Program-made: the position numbers and the translations under genes | The notes under the pieces: model-generated | Told to the model about the DNA's origin: nothing | Database searches by the model: none | What the model saw: the letters and a program-made list of their open reading frames with translations, nothing else | Source: Agrypnia vestita | Lineage: Eukaryota; Arthropoda; Insecta; Trichoptera; Phryganeidae | Direction of reading: 5' to 3' | Assembly: GCA_016648135.1 (NCBI GenBank) | Contig: JADDOH010001988.1 | Location: 23,008 to 87,007 of the forward strand | DNA: 64,000 nucleotides | In this document: piece after piece, positions 1-9,202 of the stretch | Layout of the letters: the number at the start of each line of letters is the position of its first letter | Numbering within the stretch: position 1 is the first letter of the stretch

Positions 1-347
1 AACAGACGGCTACCAAATTAGAGGAGCTTCAATTGGAATGTCTAAGACATCCACCGTACTCTCCGGACCTTGCCCCAACAGATTACCATTTTTTTCGAAA
101 TTTGGATAACTTCTTGCAAAGGAAAAAATTCAACTCCGATGGGGCAGTCCAAACCGCCTTCAAAGATTTTATTGATTCCCGTCCGAATGGTTTTTTTAGT
201 AAAGGGATCGATGAAATACCTATGAGATGGCAAAAGTGCATAGATAGCAATGGTACATACTTTGATTAAATAAATATATTATAATAAAAAAAAATCGGCT
301 TTATGTTCCTCCCATACTAAACATCAATTTCATATGTAAGGACCTAA
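1..347 (+). mobile_element. mariner element (cecropia-type), right-hand part, cut by window start
   Basis: DNA transposon of the Tc1/mariner superfamily. The window opens inside its transposase gene. The right terminal inverted repeat ends at 347, followed by a TA at 348-349 that fits the TA target duplication of this superfamily. The reverse complement of this end begins TTAGGTCCTTACATATGAAA, the same 20 bases that begin the mariner at 62539, so both belong to one family. The short spacer after the stop codon (270-300) is A-rich. Seen directly: shared terminus and coding end. Inferred: cecropia subfamily, from the C-terminal protein style. Confidence 0.9.
3..269 (+). pseudogene. mariner transposase, C-terminal part (partial at window edge)
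   Basis: Open frame of 88 codons running in from the window edge to TAA at 267-269. It carries the HPPYSPDLAPTDYHFF block, which holds the third catalytic aspartate of the DD34D triad in mariner transposases. It ends in the typical C-terminus RWQKCIDSNGTYFD. The protein cuts and pastes the element at TA sites. No frameshift is visible in this part, unlike the copy at the right edge of the window, so this copy may be the less decayed one. Whether the full gene is intact cannot be judged because the N-terminal two thirds lie outside. Annotated as pseudogene only because it is incomplete here. Confidence 0.85.
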
Positions 348-349
348 TA

Positions 350-534
350 TTTGTAAATCTAGACGAATTAAATTAAAGACTCGGGTTAAAATAAAATCGA
401 GGCCCCATTGGGGTGAATAAAGACCCTATACGAGGTTAAAGAGACGCCATCAGGGTCAGTAGAGTAGAGTCAGTCTGTTTGTAAATAGAGACAATAACCA
501 CTTTTGTTTATTTACAATAAAAGGTTTTTTTCAT
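350..534. other. no gene seen
   Basis: AT-rich spacer between the mariner end and the next retroposon. No coding frame or terminal repeat recognised. Confidence 0.5.
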
Positions 535-1187
535 TATTCACGTAAATCTTCGTTTGGAATATTTAACGTTCTTGACCCGAGACAATTACACCTTAAAACC
601 ATACTTGTAAAATTCCACAAGGACAAGGTAAATTTTAATCGTACACAACAAACACGGGTTACAAGGCTGACAAATACAATTAATTTCGAGGTACCTAAAA
701 GGAAAACGTCTTTTGGGCAAAGACAATTTAATTTCACTGCCCCGCTTGTATTTAACAAGTTACCTAATGAAACTGAAGAAATAACTCTACACAAACCTTT
801 TAAACATCATATTACTAAGTTTATACAAATATCAGGTAGAAGGTATGCTGAAGAAGTGACCTCTGAATTGGCAAAAACTGATTTATATCATTTAAAGTAT
901 ACTATAATCTAATATTTATTTTTGTAACTACTTAAATTCATATCTTAATTTTGTATGTATATTTTCTTTTCGATTAAATTTAGGTATTCCTATGATTTAC
1001 TTTATTATTATTGATCTACTTTCATTCTCGTGCATATACTTTCTTTAATTGTCATTTGTTAATATTACATAAATATCATATGAGAATAACTGCCACAGAA
1101 CAGGTTTTTACCTAGTGTGGAAGTTATTAGTAACTTGTATTAACAAATGTAAATAAACAATAAAATAACCAAATAAATAAAAAAATC
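535..1187 (+). mobile_element. non-LTR retrotransposon 3' end (family A), 5'-truncated
   Basis: The 3' end of a non-LTR retrotransposon: the end of the RT frame, an AT-rich 3' UTR, and an A-rich tail with AAATAA-type repeats near 1145-1187. The same sequence occurs in reverse at 27171-28276, including the UTR blocks with CAGTTATT and TATGAGAATAACTGCCAC. Two copies on opposite strands define the family. 5' truncation is normal for target-primed reverse transcription. The clade is probably the Jockey/CR1 group, judged from the C-terminal style, but not settled. Confidence 0.8.
550..912 (+). pseudogene. C-terminal end of non-LTR ORF2 (family A)
   Basis: An uninterrupted 120-codon frame ends at TAA 910-912, with no ATG at its start because the element is truncated. 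It lies after the RT catalytic core and contains FNVLDPRQLHLK, the TRVTRLTNTINFEVP block and FNFTAPLVFNKLP, the aromatic 'xxPxLFNxLP' motif seen near the C-terminus of Jockey/CR1-group ORF2 proteins. The reverse copy at 27575-28255 matches through FEVPKRKTS and then loses frame. This copy therefore shows what that copy should read. No RT active site is present, so no function is expected. Confidence 0.7.
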
Positions 1188-1207
1188 TTGGTTTCTTTAT
1201 ATCTTAA

Positions 1208-2475
1208 GGACCCTCCATTTAAATACCACGTATCTACAAACCATAATGCCATAAAAGAGACAGCAACACAAAAATCAGAGCGAACGGGAAATGTACCAAA
1301 GCCATAAAAACATCAGTTTGCATCAGGCAAGGCGATGGCCTAAGCCCATTTCTCTTTAAGGGGGGGTAAGGTTAATTCGTACAAAAAAAGGCATGTTTTT
1401 GTGAATTTTTTGTGACGACACAGTTAAAACATCTTTATTAAAACCAATGGAACATTAAAGTATGACATTTGAAAAATATTGTGTAAAATTTTCAAGACGA
1501 AATATTTAAAAATACGGCAAGGGCAGCAATTATTCGGACGTGTCTCGGAAAAAAGTAGAATTGCGGTGTCCATCATAAGTGCTAGATCATCTGAAATCAA
1601 AAAATCAAAGTTCATTCGTTAGATAATAGATTTTCCCAGGTAACGCTGGGAGGGTTTGTTGAAATTTCAAATTCAAAATGTTCAAAAAAATTTTTCAATT
1701 TTTTGGAACACTTTGAAGGGAAAAACGCGATTTTTTGCGAAAATTATCGACTCATTTGTTATTAAAAAATAAAAATTTATAACAAATTTGAAAAAAAGCC
1801 TCCAGCGTTACCTCGTAAATTATGTACAGAAATAGTGTTCAAAATTTCAAAAGGATCGGTGCAGTAGTTTTGAAGTTATGATGGACACCGACTTTGAAAA
1901 CGTGAGATGTGGGGAAAACGCTTTAAAGTTTTGCACACTGTAAAATTCAAAATAAAACCCAACACTTATTTTATACTTACACATAATCGTCGATGCCATG
2001 TTCACACAGCAAAGAGCTTTCATCATCAGCATCTTTTTGTCCTTGTCTACGCAAAACTCTTCCAATACAATAGCACGTCCGGTAGTCCTCAGGTGAGCGC
2101 GTCTCTTAGCTGCCCGAGCAGGTATAGAAAATCAGTCTGAGTATCGCTCAAATGTTAATAATTTCGTCAATTTTGCTCCGATTGACCTGATATTTTGACA
2201 CAATATTCTTGGGATGTTATACATTCATTTAAAAAATTAAAAATAAAATGCAAAAAAAAAAGTTAAAAACCTTACCCCCTCCCCTTAAATACACAATGGA
2301 CAACATTATCGCAGAGGTTGCATCTCTCAAATTGGGGTACACTCTTGGTGAGGAAGCCGCGGGAGTACTCTGCTACGCCGACGACGCTACAATCACAGCG
2401 GAAAACAAAAATGACCTACAGAGAACGCTCACAAAGTTAGATGAGTCCTTCTCAAAGTACAATATGATCGTATAA
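1208..2475 (+). pseudogene. RT fragment (RTE-like) interrupted by a TTAA element
   Basis: Two pieces of one reverse transcriptase. The left piece (about 1262-1355) reads IRQGDGLSPFLF, the RT motif preceding the active site. The right piece (2289-2475) reads KYTMDNIIAEVASLK and then LCYADDATITAE, with the YADD catalytic box, and ends at TAA 2473-2475. Removing the element at 1360-2284 plus one TTAA joins the pieces in frame. The left piece has stops further upstream, so the copy was old or truncated. The YADD context and the DLQRTL block resemble RTE/BovB-like enzymes (inference). The element continues no further; a different retroposon follows. Confidence 0.75.
1360..2284. mobile_element. 925-bp TTAA-flanked TIR element (piggyBac-like target duplication)
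   Basis: Flanked by TTAA at 1356-1359 and 2285-2288. The ends are inverted: GGGGGGGTAAGGTT on the left and, in reverse complement, GGGGAGGGGGTAAGGTT on the right. A TTAA duplication is the hallmark of piggyBac-type insertion, although G-run termini are unusual for the CCC-ended piggyBac families, so the superfamily is inferred from the target only. No transposase was recognised; frames inside are short, on both strands. A second left end of the same family lies on the minus strand at 22942-22987. The element sits inside an RT gene and proves its own boundaries by leaving that frame intact when removed. Confidence 0.75.
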
Positions 2476-2512
2476 TAGCGAAAACAAAATCGGCCCGATT
2501 CTTAAAATAACA

Positions 2513-3009
2513 ATGTCTGGATATTTAAGATCTTTATCCCAACACAACAACTCGATCATTTGGTCGCTTCACTATGTTAATCATTCAACGGCAATTGAAC
2601 GAGTCCAAAAAAAATTCTTAAGATTTATTAATTACAAGTTAAACATACGTTTGGAAGATATCAATTATGAATATCTCCTTAGTTATTTACAACTTTAAAC
2701 TTGTCTGTGAGATGTACTGTAACAGACCTAATATTTTTGTATAGGATCGTAAATAGCATGATTTATTGCGCCCAGATTATTAGTCTGATCGACTTATATG
2801 CCCCATCGAGGTCATCCAGACACAGTGCATTATTCTATTATAGTGGAAATGTCAGAACTAATGCATTAGCAAACTCTGTAATTCCCAGATTACACTCATT
2901 AGGGAATGAACATGCAAAGGCGGCTGACATTTTTGCTGATAGTATAACTGTGTATAGGACAAAGCTGATACAATTCTTTACATCTCAACGAAATGGAAAT
3001 GGACAATAA
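2513..3009 (+). pseudogene. Jockey-like RT C-terminal fragment
   Basis: Two overlapping frames, 2513-2698 and about 2698-3009, together form the C-terminal part of a Jockey-type ORF2. The first holds IIWSLHYVNHSTAIERVQKK, equivalent to the 'VWNPxYxxHxxxIExVQ' block of Jockey elements. The second holds LIFLYRIVNSMI and the APSRSSRHSALF segment that follows it. A TAA at 2696-2698 with a frame change separates the two. The RT active site is missing. Comparison with the better preserved 46043-47391 copy shows the same domain order in a different family. Confidence 0.75.
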
Positions 3010-3240
3010 ATTATTCTGTATTATTATTTTATCTTTAACTATTATTATTTGTACCTTTAACTGTATTATTATTTTATCTGTCTTATGTTTTTCTGTATTA
3101 TTATTACCTTTTAACTATTATTATTGTAACTTTTAACTGTATTATTATTTTAACTGACTTATATTATTTAAAAAAAAAATTATTCTGTATATTTGTAAAA
3201 ACCCTTAAGGGCGTTAAAAAAAATAAATAAACTTAATAGA
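3008..3240 (+). repeat. retroposon 3' UTR with degenerate tandem repeat and A-rich tail
   Basis: Following the Jockey-like frame, a unit of TGTATTATTATTTTATCT style is repeated imperfectly about three to four times. It ends with ACCCTTAAGGGCGTT and an A-rich AAATAAATAA tail at about 3215-3235. Internal tandem repetition of a 3' UTR plus an A-rich end is typical for a 5'-truncated non-LTR copy. Confidence 0.55.
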
Positions 3241-3850
3241 CGATAATAAAAATTAAAAATGTCCAGAGCGGATTTTGTAATTCTGCGGCTCAAATACACT
3301 GTATTAAAAGATGATATAAGAAAGATCGTTTATTACAAACGTATTAATTTCTTCATCCACAGCGTCCAGATGAAATATCATGGCTTAACTTGTCATGACC
3401 GCGTTACCGCGTATTCAAATCTTCCCATTTCCCCTCATTCTCATACCCCAGTTCGGGGTACGAGAATGAGGGGAAATGTTGCCTATGTTACCCGCCGGGT
3501 CCCAAAGCACAAGTATGCAAAATTTGAATCTAATCGGACAATCGGTGTGGATTTGTACAGAGAACAAACAGACAGACAGACATTGAGTTTTATAGGTATA
3601 GATATTTCCTACAAAATCTCGAATTCAGTACATTACAAATTAATAATCCTATTTGACAATGTCCCTAGGTTTTCACGGCCGTTCAGAATCTTCTGGGTAT
3701 AGTTTTCTGGGATATTCTGCCGTGTATATGTGACCTCTCTGACCAACGTTTCGTGATCCGAATCAATCCGAAGGATCCACATCAGCCCATGTGTCTGAGG
3801 GGGTTTTCCGAAGCAGGATTCTCCTACACCTCTGACCAGATTGTACAGGT
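3241..3850 (+). repeat. dispersed repeat with 147-codon open frame of doubtful meaning
   Basis: The stretch has a frame from ATG at 3259 to a stop at 3700-3702. Its protein contains a DRQT repeat from a CAGACAGACAGA tract and a segment translated from a near-perfect palindrome (3426-3478). Both look like noncoding sequence read by chance. No domain is recognised. I would not call it a gene: codon usage is not distinctive and the frame spans obvious repeat structure. It more likely represents an old noncoding transposon or a retroposon UTR. Confidence 0.35.
3426..3478. repeat. 53-bp near-perfect hairpin, 24-bp arms, 5-base loop
   Basis: The left arm 3426-3449 (CATTTCCCCTCATTCTC...) is complementary to the right arm 3455-3478 with a single mismatch; the loop is AGTTC. 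The stem length is in the range of a microRNA precursor, but no second copy or conservation is visible, so this is structure only. Confidence 0.75.
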
Positions 3851-3892
3851 CACTTTTAATTGGTTAATAATAAATTGTTATTTTAATATACA

Positions 3893-4046
3893 ATATGTAT
3901 ATGTGTGTGTATATATGTATGTATATGTATATGTGTATGTATGTATATATATATATGTGTATAAATTCATAATATGTATGCATTAAACATAAAGTTTGTA
4001 ATGTACATATTATGTAATAAATAAAAATTGAAATTGAAATTGAAAT
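3893..4046. repeat. TATG/TG microsatellite and GAAATT hexamer tail
   Basis: Alternating TATG, TG and TA steps cover about 3893-3965. At 4024-4046 the hexamer AAATTG/GAAATT occurs three to four times, following ATAAATAAA. Short tandem units of this type often mark the 3' end of non-LTR elements, so a retroposon may end here. No coding remnant was found upstream. Confidence 0.6.
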
Positions 4047-4271
4047 CTGCGGTTTCAAAACGCGCGATTTGCAATCGCACGATTCCCGCGTGTCTGATCG
4101 AGCCCTTGTAGTTCGATACAAGCAGAGTAGCCCAAGTCCATGACCAGCGCACACCACTGACTGAAACTCACGGACGGTTTTTCACGATTTCCACGAGGGC
4201 GTTTAAGAATAAATAAAAGAAAATAGCAGACTGCCCAAGAAGCCGCGCGGCATTGCCAATCTACTGTATAA

Positions 4272-4957
4272 AGCCATGTATTCACTAGGGGACAAATTGT
4301 CCCTCAACAGCACGCGCAACATAGCGCGGCATTTCTACGTGTTGTGGCAACGTTGCCATGCGCACGGTACCCGAGCGAGCGCACTGCAACATTCCGCGGA
4401 GCTTCAGTACCACGTGGTATGTTTACAAGTGAATACGCATGCGCTGTATCTGTCAAGATGACAATGCGGGGAAACGAAATCGTTCTTGAACTCATCGAGC
4501 TGTATCGATCGAAGATCGCATAGAATGTCCGTCCTTCTTTCTCTTTGCAGTAAATAATTTCGCATTCTCCTCTTACTTTTCGATAAACTCATTAACATAA
4601 ACAGATACGCGGCTGTCATCATAACCTCATAGGGCGATATATTGGGCGAAAACAATAATTATTTGCAAAAAGGACCTTGTTTTTAATAATATTTAATTTA
4701 CTACAGTAAAACCTCGTTAATTTGAAATTGCGACCCAAAAAAACATTTCGAATTGCGCGGAACCCCGTTTTCGCCGAATGAGATATCGCAGCTGTCATCG
4801 TAACCTCATCGTGTGACATTTTCCGCGACAAGACATGCGAGTCCCGGTGTGTACACGTCAAATGACCGCGTCATTGTCCCCGAAACATGAGCGTAGACGT
4901 TGATGCGACATGCCGAGCGGAATGTTTCGCGATTTGTCCCCTAGTGAATACGTGGCT
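4272..4957. mobile_element. PIF/Harbinger-like non-autonomous element, copy A
   Basis: The element is 686 bp, flanked by the 3-bp duplication TAA (4269-4271 and 4958-4960). Its inverted ends are AGCCATGTATTCACTAGGGG and, on the right, the complement with one change (ACGTGG instead of ACATGG). A TWA 3-bp duplication is diagnostic of PIF/Harbinger insertion. No DDE transposase is present, but the start of a MADF-type exon lies at 4458. Copies of the same family are at 21224-21533 (reversed, truncated) and 41609-42351. The inner right half (about 4650-4860) is nearly identical among all three. Confidence 0.8.
4458..4523 (+). pseudogene. MADF (Adf-1 Myb/SANT-like) exon remnant in Harbinger-like copy A
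   Basis: From ATG 4458 the frame reads MTMRGNEIVLELIELYRSK, then a TAG at 4521-4523 followed by AsnVal. The pattern 'I.ELYR....LWN' is the first helix of a MADF domain, and the TAG sits where the conserved tryptophan (TGG) is expected, so a single base change may have killed the frame. About 20 bases later a pyrimidine tract ends in TTTGCAG, resembling a splice acceptor, so most of an intron and the next exon appear to have been joined by deletion. Harbinger elements carry a second, DNA-binding gene with a Myb/SANT-like domain. This is probably its relic. Confidence 0.6.
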
Positions 4958-4959
4958 TA

Positions 4960-5546
4960 ACCCGCGAATGTAAATAAATGTGCAAAGGAACGCCGTGTAA
5001 ATATTTCGCTAATACCGCGAACGTGACTCACGCTAAAACACCGGCGGTGAGTCAACTCGGCTCTATATGTTGAATTACGGTTTCCCTCGGACAATATAAA
5101 CACGGTTTAATTTAACGTACACACGTCCGAACCATCCGGTAGTGCTGAAACTAAACACGGCAGAGATTCCTGAAACACCGACCGAGTTTCAATTTTCAAT
5201 ACACACGAAGATTTTGAAACGGTGATAGAAAGTAAAAAAAAAAAAGTAACCCATAAAAACTATATAAAAAACATATAAAATAACACTAAAATTTTGATTA
5301 TTTTATTATCTTTATAATATTATAAAAATTTCTACTTTAATCCCGTGAAATTCAAATTGTCCACACTTTATTTGATAGTGCGATCTACGCGCAGCTTAAC
5401 TTAAAAAAGATTAATTTTTTAAAAATATAGATGCACTGCAGAAACACAAAATTAAAAAAATGACGCATATACGACCGTATTCTGAAAATAGCATTATTGG
5501 AATATTAAGATTGTTATCCCAACACAGACGAGAATAAAAATAAAAA
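4960..5546. repeat. dispersed repeat, paired with 17735-17985; otherwise no gene
   Basis: Most of 4960-5240 is unrecognised. From about 5305 to 5535 the sequence (GTGAAATTCAAATTGTCCAC, GATCTACGCGCAGCTTAAC, GACGCATATACGACCGTATT) matches 17745-17960 closely in the same orientation. A stub of the ACTCCC family start (GTAACCCATAAAAAC) lies at 5244-5262. The block ending in ATCCCAACAC also resembles 2490-2535 and 30232-30275, so it seems to be a terminal module shared by several repeats. Confidence 0.55.
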
Positions 5547-6110
5547 AGTAATCCATAAAAACCAAGTTTTTATTATACTCCCTTTCTTTGTAAAATATAA
5601 CAACAATTAAAGACGAATTAAAACATATAACATAACACTATCTTACAGTAATTTAATATATTTCTAAAATGTCAGATGTTTTGAGCTTTGATAAGACACT
5701 TCATGCTTTGAAGATTAAATTCTAAAAACATTTGTCAGTCAATTTAGATTTTCGACATTCGTAGTGAAGTACCTATTATGTATACCGAAAGAAGTAATTC
5801 AAATTTATAAAATATTCCGCGACATTATCGGGCCGCCGTGCATAATCAACTTTTCTAATGATTCCATGTGAAAACAATACAAAATTATTAAACATCCGAA
5901 ATTATACTATATTATTAATTTTTTTAACGAAAATTTGACAGATCTTCTTGATCGTCGTCCCCCCACCCCCACCCCCAACTAGTCTACTTGCAATTTCAGC
6001 TCGATTGGATCACGGGAAAAGGGTCAAAAATCGATCCAAAGTTTTTTTAGACGGCAAGCCGGCAAGCAAGCAAGCAAGCAGACGCCACGAGTTAATATAA
6101 AGGAAGTAAA
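5547..6110 (+). mobile_element. ACTCCC-family element, copy 1
   Basis: First of eight clear copies of a structured repeat. It starts with AGTAATCCATAAAAACC and a small hairpin (ATAAAAACCAAGTTTTTAT), then ACTCCCTTTCTTT. It ends with the conserved core CAGCTCGATTGGATCACGGG, a CAAG-expanded tract, GCAGACGCCACGAG and GGAAGTAAAA. The 5' ACTCCCTTTCTTT and 3' AAAGAAAGGGAGT (here AAAGGAAGT) are inverted. The C-rich insertion near 5960 is private to this copy. No protein is encoded. The type is undetermined: a Helitron-like or other non-autonomous element is possible. Confidence 0.65.
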
Positions 6111-6519
6111 AACGAGCGAGCCTCACAGTAGTCGCATATGATGTGTAACATTTGACATCTCACAATTAAACATATCAATTGAGCAGCGACAGAAATTAAC
6201 ATCAAAATTTAAAAAATCTAAATACTTATATTAATATTTATTTATTTATTTATACAGAGTATTCACAAGTTCTCAGTTACAATAAATCAACAAAACAACG
6301 TAATCTTGAAATTGAAAACTGGAGCTCAATTAAGAACGACTCATATCTTAAACGCTAATCTAACCAACAGTATGAGAGAAAAAGGATCGATAAACCAAAA
6401 AAGTGAGAAACAAAGTATGAAAAGCAATAATTGCATACTAATAAATATCAACAAGATTAAGTAATAAAACAAAAAAGTGAAAAACAAAGTATGAAAGACA
6501 GCTTTTTTTATTTATTTAA
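6111..6519. other. AT-rich spacer with local direct repeats; no gene
   Basis: The phrase ACAAAGTATGAAA with ATAAAACAAAAA recurs at about 6405-6500 and again at 6905-7000, and ACACTCTCCCAAA at 6889 and 7007, flanking the RT remnant between them. This looks like a local duplication or the flanks of an insertion. Nothing coding was seen. Confidence 0.45.
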
Positions 6520-6890
6520 AATATAATAGAAATCTAATAGGTTTATGGATAACATTTTTACATGATTCAATATATGAAATAATAATAATATAATTTAGAT
6601 ACAAAGTCATATTTTTATAGTTGGTCGAGTTTTAGCATTTTTGTCACATCTGTTTTGAATTTGTCAGTGGTCAGTTGTTTGGTCTGTTGTGGCAGGTCGT
6701 TGTATAGTTTTAATCCGTTGCAAATTAGTCGGGATTGTCATGTTTTTGTTTTGGCGCGTGTTATGTGATAGTGTTGTATTTTGTGTAATTTTATGTCTTC
6801 GTCTTGTATTCCGCCAATTGCTAGTCTGTGAACGATTTTAAGTGTTTCGATTTTTGTAATGCTTTCGATGTTTAATTGTCGTTAATCAAC
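6520..6890 (-). pseudogene. RT C-terminal tail (family C), minus strand
   Basis: Read on the minus strand, 6890 to about 6620 gives INIESITKIETLKIVHRLAI, DIKLHKIQHYHITRAKTKT and LICNGLKLYNDLPQQTKQLT. The last is the 'GxxLxNxLP' C-terminal motif of Jockey/CR1-group ORF2 proteins. The same family is at 51945-52640 on the same strand, where a 245-bp insertion interrupts it. No RT catalytic box is present. The frame contains at least one stop (after KTKT), so it is dead. The AT-rich 3' UTR reaches about 6520. Confidence 0.6.
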
Positions 6891-7170
6891 ACTCTCCCAA
6901 ATAATAATATGAAAAACAATAAGTACATAATATTAATTATCAACAATAATAAGCAATAAAACAAAAAGAAAATTGAAATAACAAAGTATGAAAACAATTT
7001 TTAAATCAACACTCTCCCAAACTTCTTAATAGTACTTGAATTCAGATTAAATTCAAATTGAGGGCCGGTCTTTTAAACGAAAGACCAAATTTCCGTTAGT
7101 AAATCGACAATTTACTAACGGATGGCCGTTCGCTTATAAATGTTACCGACGCTCTATTTTACCGTCCGTA

Positions 7171-7994
7171 TACTCGAGCCATCGTAAGATGGCATTTTTG
7201 ACAGATCGTAATAGTGTTGTGACACACTTAAAATCATTAACGAAAAAATTCAGTCGAAAAAAAATTCGTCGCACGGTGTGAGTTGAGAAAGTGTTTGCAC
7301 ACAAAAAAGATTATAGAAGAATAATAAAATACATTTTTCTTAGATAAAAATATTTACTTGAATGTTTCAATCTGACTCATCCCCATTACTATCATTCTCC
7401 ACTGAACTATCGTCGCTGCTATCATTTCCTAAATTAATTATAATATCATTATCTAAAATATTATCGATTCTAATATCTCTTTCGTAATCTTCCTTTATTC
7501 GTCGCACGGTTCTATTCACTACATTGGCCCAGTCTGTTTGAGTTGTACGTTGACAAGCTTCTTCTAATAATTTTAACATTTTTGATGTCCTAAATGGAGG
7601 TTCTGTATTATGCCTTGCTGCATATCCATTGATTTGAGCCCATATGTATTCGCAATGGAAAGGCTGTAATCGTATTACTTGGTGCCCATATTCCGATGCG
7701 ATTTCATCAATGACGTACCGTGATTTTGCCGGCTTGTTTTGTTTTAATAATTGAAGTAACTCCGCTTTCAACATGTCCATATTTGCATCTGTGCCATTTT
7801 TGAATCATTTCGAATCATTTTGAACCATTTTGAATCATTTCGTTCATTCCATATTTAATGTTGATGGACATCACTACTCTGGCGTTCGCGCAATAAAGTA
7901 TAGCATTTGTCCTCCAATGTTTAGCTGTCATTAATTACGAAACTTCATGTAAGACTAAACGTCAAAAGTGGCATCATAGAGTGGCCGTACTGTA
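7171..7994. mobile_element. Tc1/mariner-IS630-like element, internally deleted, copy 1
   Basis: Boundaries come from comparison with a second copy at 29426-30207. Both begin TACTCGARCCATCGYAAGAT, right after a TA, and both end with GTGGCCGTACTGTA. The two ends are imperfectly inverted, sharing blocks that end ...TTTTTGAC and ...CTTTTGAC. It contains the C-terminal part of a transposase on the minus strand. It is about 820 bp, shorter than an autonomous element of this superfamily, so the N-terminal coding part is missing. It sits in the left arm of the 7062-8737 element. Confidence 0.65.
7367..7780 (-). pseudogene. DDE transposase C-terminal fragment (Tc1/IS630-like)
   Basis: A 137-codon frame begins MDMLKAELLQLLKQNKPAK and continues with YGHQVIRLQPFHCEYIWAQ, LLEEACQRTT and DWANVVNRTVRRIKEDY. 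It ends in an acidic, serine-rich tail (DSSDDSSVENDSNGDESD). In related insect transposases the 'LPPYHC' block is followed by an 'NPIELIW' motif holding the last catalytic acidic residue; here FHCEY runs directly into IWAQ, so about five residues with the catalytic glutamate seem deleted in frame. The methionine may be a chance start inside the original gene. Family assignment rests on motif memory, not on a search. Confidence 0.6.
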
Positions 7995-8580
7995 AGTATC
8001 GCAATATCGTACAGCTCTTGTCTATGATTTTAGAGCTGTCAAAGGCGAATTATATCTCTTTTCTATCTAAAATTTCTCGCTCGCACCAGATTTTTGGGAT
8101 ACTTCCCACAACAATACACTGGTAGTACACCTTTAAAACCCCAACAAAGTCTGCAGCAGCTAATAATATTGATCCAGGAGCATAGAATCTCGAGGCAACA
8201 AGCAATTTTGTAGTTGGTGATCATGTCGGCTTCCTACGGGTGCGCCTTTTTACATTGTTACCAATATCTTCTAGAAGCTCTTAAGCAGACCTTTTCGACA
8301 AGCGAAAACGCTAGATAAAATCTACATCATCTAAAATATTAAAATAATCCACTCGTATATTGAACACTCTTTGTCGTCGAGTTTGTTCTTTATCCGACGA
8401 ACTTGAATACAATAATAGCTCGACATCGTTATGTGAAAACATATTTCCTTGAAAATGTAGCAACGGTCAGCGCGGTATATATGTACATATTAAACAAACA
8501 GCATTAAACGCAAATTGACAGCGGACCTAACCTTAAAAAATAATACGTCAATCTGTCACACTTCAATTTCAACTAACGGA
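7995..8580. other. interior of the 7062-8737 element; no gene
   Basis: No coding frame of note. It is an AT-rich interior between the nested copy and the right subterminal repeats, with nothing further recognised. Confidence 0.5.
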
Positions 8581-8740
8581 CGGTAAACTGGTGGTTCGAC
8601 TGTCGGTATCGGCCGTCGGTAAAATTTTACTAAAATTTGACTAACGGATTGATATAAGACGAAAAAAGTGACGTTTGTATCAAATTTCAGTTTATTTGGT
8701 CTGAAATTTAACTAACGGACGTTTATAAGACCGGTCCTGA

Positions 8741-9202
8741 ATATATCAATACCTGTGCGGTTCGTTAGCTCGTTACAGGACTCACTCGCTCTACCTTACA
8801 TACCTAATTTAATAATTTCTTATACTAACTCGATTTCACACAATTAGTAAACGACATTATTTTTTTCCAACTATGAAACGGAGAAACCTCGAAAGTCTCG
8901 CGGGGTAAGGACATTTTCGCAAATAATTTTAAACAAAGCATAACTTCCGATCGAGCATTACAGAGGCCATATTTGTATCGCTCGATTTGCAGGTCAGAAT
9001 CAAATTAAAACTTGCCTTGACAACATTGCAAGTTTAAAAATAATACAGGTGTATTGTACTCTCGCCCATGGGGAAATGGGTATTTCGGGACGCCGTGATG
9101 CAATTGGCTTTCTGGTGGGCGGAAGCCTTGCGAAAAAACAGACGTAATGCTGCGGGCGAAATGGTATTTTCCTGGCTAAATATGCAGTTGTGTTGTCATC
9201 CC
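8741..9202. other. no gene seen
   Basis: Unrecognised spacer. Short frames on the minus strand (for example within 9000-9257) overlap the retroposon end that follows and show no domain. Confidence 0.4.

Larger units (their letters stand above)
7062..8737. mobile_element. TIR element of 1.68 kb with 3-bp TGA flanks, carrying a nested Tc1-like copy
   Basis: The ends are inverted: GGGCCGGTCTTTTAAACG at 7062 and, in reverse complement, GGACCGGTCTTATAAACG at 8737. TGA stands on both sides (7059-7061 and 8738-8740). Subterminal blocks are inverted too (TTACCGTCCGT versus ACGGACGGTAAA; CCGTTAGTAAA versus TTAACTAACGG). A 3-bp duplication hints at PIF/Harbinger or a similar group, but TGA is not the usual TWA, so the class is open. 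The left subterminal block is broken by the Tc1/IS630-like element at 7171-7994. No transposase of its own was recognised in 7995-8580. Confidence 0.65.

Noticed and set aside
3259..3702. 147-codon frame as a host gene
   Set aside because: It reads through a palindrome and a CAGA microsatellite, with no domain; more likely noncoding repeat.
3753..4157. Tyrosine/isoleucine-rich frames over the TATG tract
   Set aside because: Translation of a microsatellite.
5958..5982. CRISPR-like or other regularly spaced arrays
   Set aside because: C-rich and CAAG tracts here are simple sequence inside an ACTCCC copy; no regular spacer-repeat structure anywhere in the window.
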